From the NCBI GenBank assembly GCA_028280515.1, contig JANQLP010000136.1:1-37006 (forward strand): a stretch of DNA of 37,006 bases. Reading direction: 5' to 3'. The number at the start of each line of letters is the position of its first letter. The first letter of the stretch is position 1. The stretch comes from Hyphomicrobiales bacterium (lineage in GTDB: Bacteria > Pseudomonadota > Alphaproteobacteria > Rhizobiales > Methyloligellaceae). A program made the position numbers and the translations under genes. Below the pieces are notes generated by a model that did no database searches, had not been told where the DNA came from, and was given only the letters and a program-made list of their open reading frames with translations. Positions 28,610-35,804 of the stretch are shown here, piece by piece.

Positions 28610-29221
28610 ATGCGCATCATGAACAGTCTGCTAAAGAACATTTGCGTCTATTGCGGCTCCGGTCACGGTCGCAACCCCGACTACACCGAGGCGGCGCGCC
28701 AGCTGGGCAAGGCCATGGCGGGTGCCGAAATCGGCCTCGTGTATGGCGGCGGCTCAATCGGGCTGATGGGCGAAATCGCGCGCGCCGTCCTCGATAATGG
28801 TGGCTACGTGACCGGAATCATCCCGGAGTTTCTGAGCAACCGCGAAATCATGCTGACCGACGTTCAGGAACTCATCATCACCCACAGCATGCATGAGCGA
28901 AAGCAGGTGATGTTCGAGCGTTCCGATGCCTTCGTGGCCCTGCCGGGCGGTATCGGCACGCTGGAAGAGCTGGTGGAACAGCTTACCTGGTCGCAACTCG
29001 GACAGCACACAAAGCCGGTTATTCTGGCTGACGTGAACAATTTCTGGTCGCCGTTCCTCACGCTGATCGATCATATGCGCCGCGAGGCGTTCATCCAGTC
29101 CGAGTACGAAGTGCACTTAACCGCGGTTAAGGAAGTGCAAGACGTCGTTCCTGTGGCGAAGAGCCTGGTCGCGAAGGCCGCCGAAACCGCGGACGGCAAA
29201 CTCTCACCCGAGAAATTCTGA
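28610..29221 (+). CDS. LOG-family protein (cytokinin riboside 5'-monophosphate phosphoribohydrolase type)
   Basis: LOG proteins split the N-glycosidic bond of nucleoside 5'-monophosphates, including cytokinin ribotides; many bacterial members act as AMP nucleosidases. The 203-residue product is a Rossmann-like fold. It has ICVYCGSGHGRNPDY (11-25), VYGGGSIGLMG (44-54), MHERKQVMFERSDAF (94-108) and the hallmark PGGIGTLEE (112-120). The open frame runs back to 28403, but the first 69 codons are not family-like. The ATG at 28610, or a second one at 28619, is the likely start, and neither has a strong ribosome-binding site. It diverges from the ABC exporter across about 200 bases that include a C-rich stretch (28471-28490). 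Confidence 0.9.
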   Translation: MRIMNSLLKNICVYCGSGHGRNPDYTEAARQLGKAMAGAEIGLVYGGGSIGLMGEIARAVLDNGGYVTGIIPEFLSNREIMLTDVQELIITHSMHERKQVMFERSDAFVALPGGIGTLEELVEQLTWSQLGQHTKPVILADVNNFWSPFLTLIDHMRREAFIQSEYEVHLTAVKEVQDVVPVAKSLVAKAAETADGKLSPEKF

Positions 29222-29253
29222 AGGCGGGATCCACCCGGCTCAGGTTCGCATGG

Positions 29254-29345
29254 GGTATTAAGGGGACAGTTTACTTAATTCCCAGTCCGACTGGTGCAGT
29301 TGTTCATGAAGTAGACTGAATTAAGTAAACTGTCCCCTTAATACC
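29254..29345. repeat. Long perfect inverted repeat (27-bp arms), possible REP/MITE-like element
   Basis: The arms 29254-29280 and 29319-29345 are perfect 27-base reverse complements, containing AAGGGGACAGTTTACTTAATT-type sequence. A further five pairs form inside (29283-29287 with 29314-29318) after a two-base bulge, leaving a 26-base loop. It is more AT-rich than its surroundings and lies between the convergent ends of the LOG-family and EamA genes. The RNA hairpin would be very stable on either strand, so it may terminate both genes. The sequence resembles, from memory, a widespread repeat with GGGGACAGTTTACTTAATT arms seen in many proteobacterial genomes. Confidence 0.9.
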
Positions 29346-29363
29346 GATTTGATCGAAAAGGCT

Positions 29364-30290
29364 CTAGGTGCGCATCGGCGGGCGTGGGCCGGCCGACACC
29401 GGGCGTTTGGTGAACCTCAATTCCCGCTGCAGGACGTAGAGGCTCGCCGCGGCCACGATCAGCGTACCGAAGACCGTCCAGCCGTCCGGCAGCTCGCCGA
29501 AAAGCAGGTATCCGAACAGCACCGCCCAGATCATGAAACTGTATTTGAGCGGCGCGACGAGACCGGCTTCGCCGTGCCGAAAGGCCTCGATCATCAGATA
29601 CTGACCGCTGGCGACGAACAGCGCGCTGATAGCGAAGATCATCAGATCGTCCATGCCGAGCGGCACCCACGCGAACGGAAGCGTAAGGGACGACGCCGTA
29701 ATCACCGTACAGGTGGTGAAGAACAGCACCGCGACGCTGGTTTCCGTCTGCGAGATACGGCGCGTGATCAGATCGCGAATGCTCCCGCACAGGGCCGCAC
29801 CCAGGGGAAACAGAACCGCCCAGTGAATGACGCCGCCATCGGGCCGGACGATGAACAAAACGCCGGCAAAGCCGACCAGCACCGCCAGCCACCGGCGCCA
29901 GCCCACTCTTTCACCAAGCGCAAGGGGCGCAAGCGCGGTGATGAACAACGGTCCGGTGAAGGTTACCGCGATGGCGTCCGCGAGCTTGAGATGTATGAGG
30001 CCGTTGACGAAAAGAAACGAGCTTCCGACGACGAAGACGGCGCGAAACGCCTGCCCGCGGACATTCTTGACCTTCAGCAGCTTCACCCCGCCCAGAAAAT
30101 AGGCGAGCAGCACAATCCAGGGCAGGACGAGAACACCCCGCATGAACAGCACCTGGCCGACGGGATAGGAGCTGGCAAGCGATTTGACGAGCGCGTCGTT
30201 GAGCGAGATCAGCGCGGTCGCGAACAGCATGCACACGATCGCACGCGGCGCGTCCATGTGCGCTTCGTCTGCGACACTCTTGAAAACCAC
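29364..30290 (-). CDS. EamA/DMT-superfamily transporter
   Basis: The 308-residue product is a ten-helix membrane protein made of two EamA repeats, the fold of drug/metabolite exporters. Repeated features are the AIVCMLFATALISLNDALVK opening helix and the FTGPLFITALAPLALGERVGWRRWLA end of the first half, with the corresponding APLKYSFMIWAVLFGYLLFGE in the second. Substrates range over amino acids, nucleotides and SAM and cannot be predicted. The frame opens with GTG at 30290; an in-frame ATG at 30257 (MDAPRAIVCM) is an alternative start. It lies 98 bases after cimA on the same strand. Its 3' end is next to the long inverted repeat. Confidence 0.9.
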   Translation of the reverse strand: MVFKSVADEAHMDAPRAIVCMLFATALISLNDALVKSLASSYPVGQVLFMRGVLVLPWIVLLAYFLGGVKLLKVKNVRGQAFRAVFVVGSSFLFVNGLIHLKLADAIAVTFTGPLFITALAPLALGERVGWRRWLAVLVGFAGVLFIVRPDGGVIHWAVLFPLGAALCGSIRDLITRRISQTETSVAVLFFTTCTVITASSLTLPFAWVPLGMDDLMIFAISALFVASGQYLMIEAFRHGEAGLVAPLKYSFMIWAVLFGYLLFGELPDGWTVFGTLIVAAASLYVLQRELRFTKRPVSAGPRPPMRT

Positions 30291-30388
30291 GACCCTGCCC
30301 TTTTCAACGCGCGAAGGGGATTCGCACGCTTTTTCTTATGACTTTAGGGGCATCCGTCCTTGAGCGTTAGAGATTTCTTGAAACGGCT

Positions 30389-31993
30389 CTATGGCGATGG
30401 CGCGCCGTCACGAATGAGCTTGTAGTTGATGGAATCGAGCAGGGCTTCAAACGACGCATCGACAATGTTTGGTGAAACACCGACGGTGAACCACCGGTTG
30501 CCCGACCGGTCGCGGCTTTCCACGAGAACACGCGTCACCGCGTCCGTGCCGCCGGTCAGGATCCTCACCTTGTAGTCGACCAGTTCAAGATCGTCGATGT
30601 AATCCTGGTAATTACCGAGGTCCTTGCGAAGGGCCGTGTCGAGGGCATTGATCGGACCGTTGCCCTCCCCGACACTCATGACGGTTGAACCGTTCACATG
30701 GACCTTGACGGTTGCTTCCGAAACCGTGACCAGCTCGCCGACGGCATTGTGGCGGCGCTCGACCATGACCCGGAAACTGTCGACCTCGAAAAAGCGCGGC
30801 ACATTGCCGAGCGTCCGGCGCGCGAGAAGTTCAAACGAGGCGTCCGCGCCTTCATAGGCATATCCGGTCGCCTCGCGGCGCTTGACCTCGTCAAGAAGGC
30901 GATCGAGTTTCGGATCGTCCTTCTGCGCGGTGATGCCGATCCGCTCCAGCTCACCCATGATGTTCGACCGGCCGCCCTGGTCGGAGACGTAAAGGCGGCG
31001 CTCGTTGCCGACAAGCTCGGGATTCACATGCTCATATGTCTCCGGCTCTTTCAGGATCGCCGACGCATGAATGCCGGCCTTGGTGGCAAACGCGGCCTCG
31101 CCCACATACGGAGCGTGACGGTTCGGCGCGCGATTGAGGAGTTCGTCGAGCAGACGCGATGCGTGGGTGAGCGTGCGCAACTGTTGCGGAGAGACGCCTG
31201 TCTCATACCGGTCCGCGAATTCCGATTTGAGCATCAGCGTCGGGATGATCGAGGTCAGGTTGGCGTTGCCGCAGCGCTCGCCGAGGCCGTTCAGCGCGCC
31301 CTGAATCTGGCGCGCGCCGGCGCGGACCGCCGCGAGCGTGTTGGCGACGGCGTTGTCGGTATCATTGTGCGTATGGATGCCGAGATGATCCCCCGGCACC
31401 GCCGTCGTGACATCATGGACGATCTCTTCGACCTCCCTCGGCAGGGTGCCGCCGTTGGTGTCGCACAGCACGATCCATCGTGCGCCCTGATCATAGGCCG
31501 CCCTGGCGCAGGCCAGGGCGTATTCCCGGTCCGCCTTGTACCCGTCGAAGAAGTGCTCGCAATCGAGCATCGGCTCGCGGCCCGCTTCCTTGACCGCCTT
31601 CACCGATTCTGAAATGGCAACCAGGTTTTCTTCATTGCTGATGCCGAGCGCCACCCGCACATGATAGTCCCACGATTTCGCGACCAGGCAGATCGCATCG
31701 CACTCCGCGCGCAGCAGGTCCTGGAACCCCGGATCGTTTGAAACGCTGCGCCCGGCCCGCTTGGTCATGCCGAATGCGGTGAGTCGGGCGTTCTTCAGTT
31801 CCCGCCCCTTGGCGAAGAACTGCGTATCGACCGGATTTGCGCCCGGATATCCGCCTTCGACGTAATCGACCCCCAAGGCGTCCAGCGTCTCGGCAATCAG
31901 GAGCTTGTCCTCCAGGGAAAAATCGATGCCGATGGTCTGCGCGCCGTCGCGTAAGGTCGTGTCGAACAGATAAAGGCGCTCTTTCGTGCTCAT
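30389..31993 (-). CDS. cimA: (R)-citramalate synthase
   Basis: CimA condenses pyruvate and acetyl-CoA to citramalate, a threonine-independent route to 2-oxobutanoate and isoleucine. The 534-residue product has the HMGL-like catalytic barrel with LFDTTLRDGAQTIG (9-22) and the metal-binding HTHND. The substrate-region sequence YVEGGYPGANPVD points to CimA rather than 2-isopropylmalate synthase. A C-terminal LeuA-type regulatory domain follows, which binds a feedback inhibitor in relatives. The ATG has AGGGG seven bases upstream, and that element overlaps the stop codon of the 41-residue gene, tying the two together. cysS lies just beyond. Confidence 0.95.
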   Translation of the reverse strand: MSTKERLYLFDTTLRDGAQTIGIDFSLEDKLLIAETLDALGVDYVEGGYPGANPVDTQFFAKGRELKNARLTAFGMTKRAGRSVSNDPGFQDLLRAECDAICLVAKSWDYHVRVALGISNEENLVAISESVKAVKEAGREPMLDCEHFFDGYKADREYALACARAAYDQGARWIVLCDTNGGTLPREVEEIVHDVTTAVPGDHLGIHTHNDTDNAVANTLAAVRAGARQIQGALNGLGERCGNANLTSIIPTLMLKSEFADRYETGVSPQQLRTLTHASRLLDELLNRAPNRHAPYVGEAAFATKAGIHASAILKEPETYEHVNPELVGNERRLYVSDQGGRSNIMGELERIGITAQKDDPKLDRLLDEVKRREATGYAYEGADASFELLARRTLGNVPRFFEVDSFRVMVERRHNAVGELVTVSEATVKVHVNGSTVMSVGEGNGPINALDTALRKDLGNYQDYIDDLELVDYKVRILTGGTDAVTRVLVESRDRSGNRWFTVGVSPNIVDASFEALLDSINYKLIRDGAPSP

Positions 31994-32002
31994 GATGTGC
32001 CC

Positions 32003-32128
32003 CTAGATCAGGCCCGCGAGATGAAACGCCACGGCGATCGCCAGAGCGAGTACAACGAACTTGATGGCCACGTAACCTTTCCAGCGCCGCGGAAACGGCA
32101 GGTCTTTCTTGTGCATCGGATCGTTCAT
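32003..32128 (-). CDS. Small single-span membrane protein between cysS and cimA
   Basis: This 41-residue gene begins [16 protein letters not shown] and ends in one hydrophobic helix (about residues 19-41, with [11 protein letters not shown]) and a TAG stop. The positively charged N-terminus would stay in the cytoplasm. Its ATG overlaps the cysS TGA by four bases (ATGA). GGGAG lies eight bases before the ATG. Its stop overlaps the cimA ribosome-binding site, so all three genes look translationally linked. I do not recognise the family, and no function can be given. The fit to both neighbours is hard to explain by chance. Confidence 0.7.
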   Translation of the reverse strand: MNDPMHKKDLPFPRRWKGYVAIKFVVLALAIAVAFHLAGLI

Positions 32129-33492
32129 CGTGCGATCTCCCATGTCGTTCCCTCGGGCCCGTCCTTCAGGGCCACCCCCATGCCGGCAAGTTCGTCGCGG
32201 ATGCGGTCGGCTTCCGCGAAATCCTTCGTCCGCCGCGCCTCCAGACGGGCGGCAACGAGATTTTCAATCTTCTCTTCGTCGACATGAACAGACGCAGGCC
32301 TCCATGCGATCCATTCCTCTGCGCTCTGACCGAGCAGGCCGATGAACTGTGCGCACGCCTTCAGGCTCGCTGCAGCGTCTTTCGCCCCGTTCGCGGCCTC
32401 CCGACGCAGCTCGTGCATCGCGGCCAGCGCTTTCGGCGTGTTGAGGTCGTCGCCAAGCGCCTGGAGCATATCAGCGCAAAGCGTGCCATCTCCCTCGACG
32501 TCGGCGGTCAACTGGTACCAGTGATCGAGCGTGCGCTTCGTTTCGCGCACCCCGGCCTCGGTCCAGTTGAAGGGCTGGCGATAGTGGGTCGTGAGCATGG
32601 CCAGCCGGATAGCCTCGCCCGGCCACTCCCGAAGCAGGTCGTGAATGGTGATGAAGTTGCCGAGCGACTTCGACATCTTCTGCCCCTCGACCTGCAGGTA
32701 ACCGTTGTGCATCCAGACCTGCGCCATCGTCTGCGTACCGAAGCAGCATCGCGACTGGGCGATCTCGTTTTCGTGGTGGGGGAAAACGAGGTCGATGCCG
32801 CCGCCGTGGATATCGAAAACCTCGCCGAGATGTGCCGCGGACATGGCGGAGCACTCGATGTGCCAGCCCGGCCGTCCCGGCGTTTCGACGCCGCACGGGC
32901 TGTCCCAGGCCGGTTCACCGTCCTTCGACGGCTTCCACAGCACGAAGTCCATCGCATCCTTCTTGTAGGGAGCAACCTCGACCCGCGCACCGGCTTCCAT
33001 TTCGTCGACCGAGCGTTTCGACAGCTTGCCATAGTCGGGCATGGACGGGACGTGAAACAGCACGTGCTCCTCCGCCGCGTATGCGTGCCCCTTCTCGACC
33101 AGGCGTTCGATCAGTGCCTTCATCTGCTCGATGTGATCGGTCGCCCTTGGCTCGATCGTCGGGGGCAGCACGCCGAGTGCGGCGATGTCGTCATGGAATT
33201 GCTGCGTCGTGCGCGCGGTCACCTCGCTGATCGGAACGCCCTCCTCGGCGGCCCGCGCGTTGATCTTGTCGTCGACGTCGGTGATGTTGCGCGCGTAGGT
33301 CACGTGTTCGGCGCCATACACATGGCGCAACAACCGGTAAAGCACGTCGAACACGATGACGGGGCGCGCGTTGCCGATATGCGCATAGTCGTAGACCGTC
33401 GGTCCGCAGACATACATGCGTACATTGTCGGGATCGAGCGGCGTGAATGTCTCTTTTCGTGCCGTGAGCGTGTTGTAAAGCTTCAGTTCCAA
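32125..33492 (-). CDS. cysS: Cysteinyl-tRNA synthetase
   Basis: CysRS charges tRNA-Cys in the cytosol. The 455-residue product is a class I synthetase. Zinc ligand Cys29 lies in [11 protein letters not shown], the HIGN variant of HIGH in AHIGNARP (38-45), the second zinc set around WHIECSAMS and [11 protein letters not shown], and KMSKSLGN follows. The C-terminal helical anticodon domain is complete and ends in [16 protein letters not shown]. The start is TTG, with GGAG eight bases upstream and the family N-terminus ([13 protein letters not shown]). No upstream ATG in frame gives a better fit. It heads the cysS, 41-residue gene, cimA run. The upstream gap (33493-33700) holds no gene I can support. 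Confidence 0.97.
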   Translation of the reverse strand: MELKLYNTLTARKETFTPLDPDNVRMYVCGPTVYDYAHIGNARPVIVFDVLYRLLRHVYGAEHVTYARNITDVDDKINARAAEEGVPISEVTARTTQQFHDDIAALGVLPPTIEPRATDHIEQMKALIERLVEKGHAYAAEEHVLFHVPSMPDYGKLSKRSVDEMEAGARVEVAPYKKDAMDFVLWKPSKDGEPAWDSPCGVETPGRPGWHIECSAMSAAHLGEVFDIHGGGIDLVFPHHENEIAQSRCCFGTQTMAQVWMHNGYLQVEGQKMSKSLGNFITIHDLLREWPGEAIRLAMLTTHYRQPFNWTEAGVRETKRTLDHWYQLTADVEGDGTLCADMLQALGDDLNTPKALAAMHELRREAANGAKDAAASLKACAQFIGLLGQSAEEWIAWRPASVHVDEEKIENLVAARLEARRTKDFAEADRIRDELAGMGVALKDGPEGTTWEIAR

Positions 33493-33700
33493 CAGTCCGT
33501 CTCCGGCTGGCGGGGGCGTTCACAGCAGCAAATTAAGAGAAAGAACGGGAGAACGGCCGCGCCAGCTTTTTTGCTAGGCGCAGATAATAATGCTGCAAAT
33601 GATAGCAACAGGTATACGCGTGTTTCCCGTCATGGCGCACGACAATGATCAAGAAGGCTTAACACGTCAAGACGTTTGATGCCGACCGGCGCGAAATCCG

Positions 33701-34480
33701 TCAGACGAACGTGACCTCGATGCGTCCGAGCGTGCCGTAGTCGGCGACTGCCAGCTGTCCCGGTTCGACATAATGGAACCCGGTGCACGTTCCGGTCGAC
33801 ACGATCTCGCCCGCCTTCAGCCCCAGTCCCCGCTTGGGCAAGGTGTTCGCCAGCCAGTCGAGCACATTGTACGGATGCCCGAGCACGTTGGCGCCGGTGC
33901 CTTCGGCAATCTGCTCGCTATCGACCGCCAGCACGACCGGGTGCGTCGCCAGGTCGAGATCTCGCCAGTCGGCGTACGGTTCGCCGACAACAAGTCCGCC
34001 ATTGAGCCCGCAATCCGCGGCGGCCAGACCGACATTATTCTGCAGAAGAGAATCGAATCGCGGCGAGATCAGTTCGAATGCCGGAATAATGACGTCGACC
34101 GCGTCGAGGATTTCCTCTCGCGCATAGGGCTCATCGCGCGCCGGCAGGTCGTGGGCGAAACGGAACGCGAATTCGCACTCGATGCAATGGTGGCCAAACG
34201 TCGCCGCGTGCGGATGCGCCGGCGAGGCAAAGACATCCGGCGCATAGAAGGGTCCGTAGAAGGGTTCCTCAACACCATAGACCTCCTGGACCTTGGGCGC
34301 CGTGGCGCCGACTTTCCAACCGGCCAGGGGTTTGTTCCACGACGCCATGAACGCGTCCTGAATTCCGTAACCATCCTCAATCGTTACAGCCGCGGCTTCA
34401 TCTATACCCTGAAGCAACCGTCCGTCTTCTCGCGCCGCTGAAATCTGCCTGGCCGCGCCCTCGATCTGTTCAGGTGTCAT
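33701..34480 (-). CDS. 2-keto-4-pentenoate hydratase-family protein (FAH superfamily)
   Basis: Members hydrate 2-hydroxypentadienoate or decarboxylate oxalocrotonate in aromatic meta-cleavage pathways. The 259-residue product carries GWKVGAT (54-60), the metal-binding acidic pair Glu101/Glu103 in HCIECEFAF, a central AFELISPRF stretch and the late VSTGTCTG. It is the right length for MhpD-like enzymes. The frame opens at 34600, but the ATG at 34480 is preceded by GGGGGG at about six bases and starts the family-like sequence MTPEQIEGAARQI. No other aromatic-degradation genes are nearby, so it may act on another 2-keto acid. It diverges from the DUF2865 gene. Confidence 0.87.
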   Translation of the reverse strand: MTPEQIEGAARQISAAREDGRLLQGIDEAAAVTIEDGYGIQDAFMASWNKPLAGWKVGATAPKVQEVYGVEEPFYGPFYAPDVFASPAHPHAATFGHHCIECEFAFRFAHDLPARDEPYAREEILDAVDVIIPAFELISPRFDSLLQNNVGLAAADCGLNGGLVVGEPYADWRDLDLATHPVVLAVDSEQIAEGTGANVLGHPYNVLDWLANTLPKRGLGLKAGEIVSTGTCTGFHYVEPGQLAVADYGTLGRIEVTFV

Positions 34481-34591
34481 GGTCCCCCCGGTGTCACACT
34501 GGCCACATTGGCTTGCTTGTCCGATAATCCGGTTCATGCACCAAATGCAGGATTTGCCACATCCGGTCAAATAATGTGATGAATGGCCACC

Positions 34592-34620
34592 TTGAACCAT
34601 CCCGGGGACCGACGTATTGG
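34592..34620 (+). promoter_or_regulatory. Possible sigma-70 promoter for the DUF2865 gene
   Basis: TTGAAC (34592-34597) and TATTGG (34615-34620) are spaced by 17 bases, about 60 bases before the ATG at 34680, in the gap between two divergent genes. The -35 box is good and the -10 box is fair. This was judged by eye. Confidence 0.35.
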
Positions 34621-34679
34621 TGCCTCATTGACCCCATAATTTGCCTGAATCGCGAACTGCGAGTGATGCGAACGGCCAG

Positions 34680-35783
34680 ATGTTGTTGAACCTGAAACGA
34701 AAATTCTCGAGTGCCGGGCGGCTGGTCTTCCGGCATCGAAAGCTGTCGGTTCCAGCGCTTTGTGGCGGGCTCGTCGCTTTCGGGGTAGCCGGCGCATGGA
34801 CGCTGGCGGTTGCGCAACAACCTTATCCGGCCCAGCAGCCTTATCCGCAGCCGAACTATCAGGCCCCACCGCCGAATTATCAGCAGGCCTATCCGCAGCC
34901 CGGTTATCAGGGCGGTGCCGGCCCCTCCACCCAGGACTTGCGCTGCGCGCAGCTTGAACATCAGCTTGCCAACGAGTGGGTTCAGCGTCAGCAGGGCCGC
35001 GGCGACCGACGCAGCATCGAGCGCAACATCCGCAAGTATGACCGGATTTACCAGACCACCCAGGCGAAAGCGAATCGGCAGGGATGTTATCGAAGCAATT
35101 TCATCTTCGGCAGATCGCTTGTGCGTACGCCCAAATGCATGAGGCTCCATCGCCAGGTTGAGGAAGCGAGACGGCAGCTTGAGAACCTCAACGCACAGCG
35201 TCAGGCCCTGCGCGGCGGCCGAAACAGACAGCAAGCTGAAGTGGCGCGTGCATTGGCCAGGGCCGGATGCGCCCCGAGAGGGCAGCGCCAGGCACGGCGC
35301 GGCGGCGGCGGTCTGCTCCGGTGGTTCGAGGAGTGGGATATCGCGCCGCGCCGCGACTTGCGCACGTCGCGCATCGAACAGTTCGCGACATACCGGACAT
35401 TGTGCGTGCGCTCCTGCGACGGATACTACTTCCCGGTCAGCTACTCCACGCTGCCGAGCCGCTTTGCGAATGACGCGCAGCAGTGCCAGTCGCAATGCGC
35501 CGCACCCGCCGAACTGTTTGTCTATCGCAATCCGGGCGAAGAGGCCGAACAGGCGGTCTCCACCGACGGGTTACGCGCATACAACGACCTTCCCAATGCG
35601 TGGCGCTATCGCAAAGAGTATGTGAAGGGCTGCTCGTGCAAGACCACTGAGTATGACCCGGACGAGATCGCCGCCTCGAACCAGAAGGCAGAGGCACCCC
35701 AGTCCGACATACCGGCTCCGGCGGGATCGGGCAGCGGCGCGCAGTTCGCCGACGACAAGAACAAACCCGAGCAAACCCAGTAG
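34680..35783 (+). CDS. DUF2865-type exported or membrane-anchored protein
   Basis: The 367-residue product has a basic N-terminus and one hydrophobic segment (about 22-46), either a signal peptide or an anchor. A low-complexity Gln/Pro/Tyr region (46-78) follows, and then a helical, arginine- and glutamine-rich region (85-200) with cysteines at 89, 136 and 153. The DUF2865 core follows: TYRTLCVRSCDGYYFPVSYST with Cys242 and Cys246, and a second pair at Cys269 and Cys273 (QQCQSQC), probably disulfide-bonded in the periplasm. DUF2865 proteins are found mainly in Hyphomicrobiales and have no known function. The frame opens with TTG at 34641, but the ATG at 34680 is the more natural start. Confidence 0.85.
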   Translation: MLLNLKRKFSSAGRLVFRHRKLSVPALCGGLVAFGVAGAWTLAVAQQPYPAQQPYPQPNYQAPPPNYQQAYPQPGYQGGAGPSTQDLRCAQLEHQLANEWVQRQQGRGDRRSIERNIRKYDRIYQTTQAKANRQGCYRSNFIFGRSLVRTPKCMRLHRQVEEARRQLENLNAQRQALRGGRNRQQAEVARALARAGCAPRGQRQARRGGGGLLRWFEEWDIAPRRDLRTSRIEQFATYRTLCVRSCDGYYFPVSYSTLPSRFANDAQQCQSQCAAPAELFVYRNPGEEAEQAVSTDGLRAYNDLPNAWRYRKEYVKGCSCKTTEYDPDEIAASNQKAEAPQSDIPAPAGSGSGAQFADDKNKPEQTQ

Positions 35784-35784
35784 G

Positions 35785-35799
35785 CCCGCTGAATGCGGG
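35785..35799. terminator. Possible short hairpin between convergent genes
   Basis: CCCGC (35785-35789) and GCGGG (35795-35799) enclose a five-base loop, exactly between the DUF2865 stop and the nadE stop. An alternative pairing, GCCCG with CGGGC (35784-35788 with 35801-35805), also exists. There is no T run, so this is only a weak terminator candidate. Confidence 0.3.
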
Positions 35800-35804
35800 A
35801 CGGG

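Noticed and set aside
32284-33648. 454-residue plus-strand open frame
   Set aside because: It is antisense to cysS for nearly its full length, with no recognisable domain.
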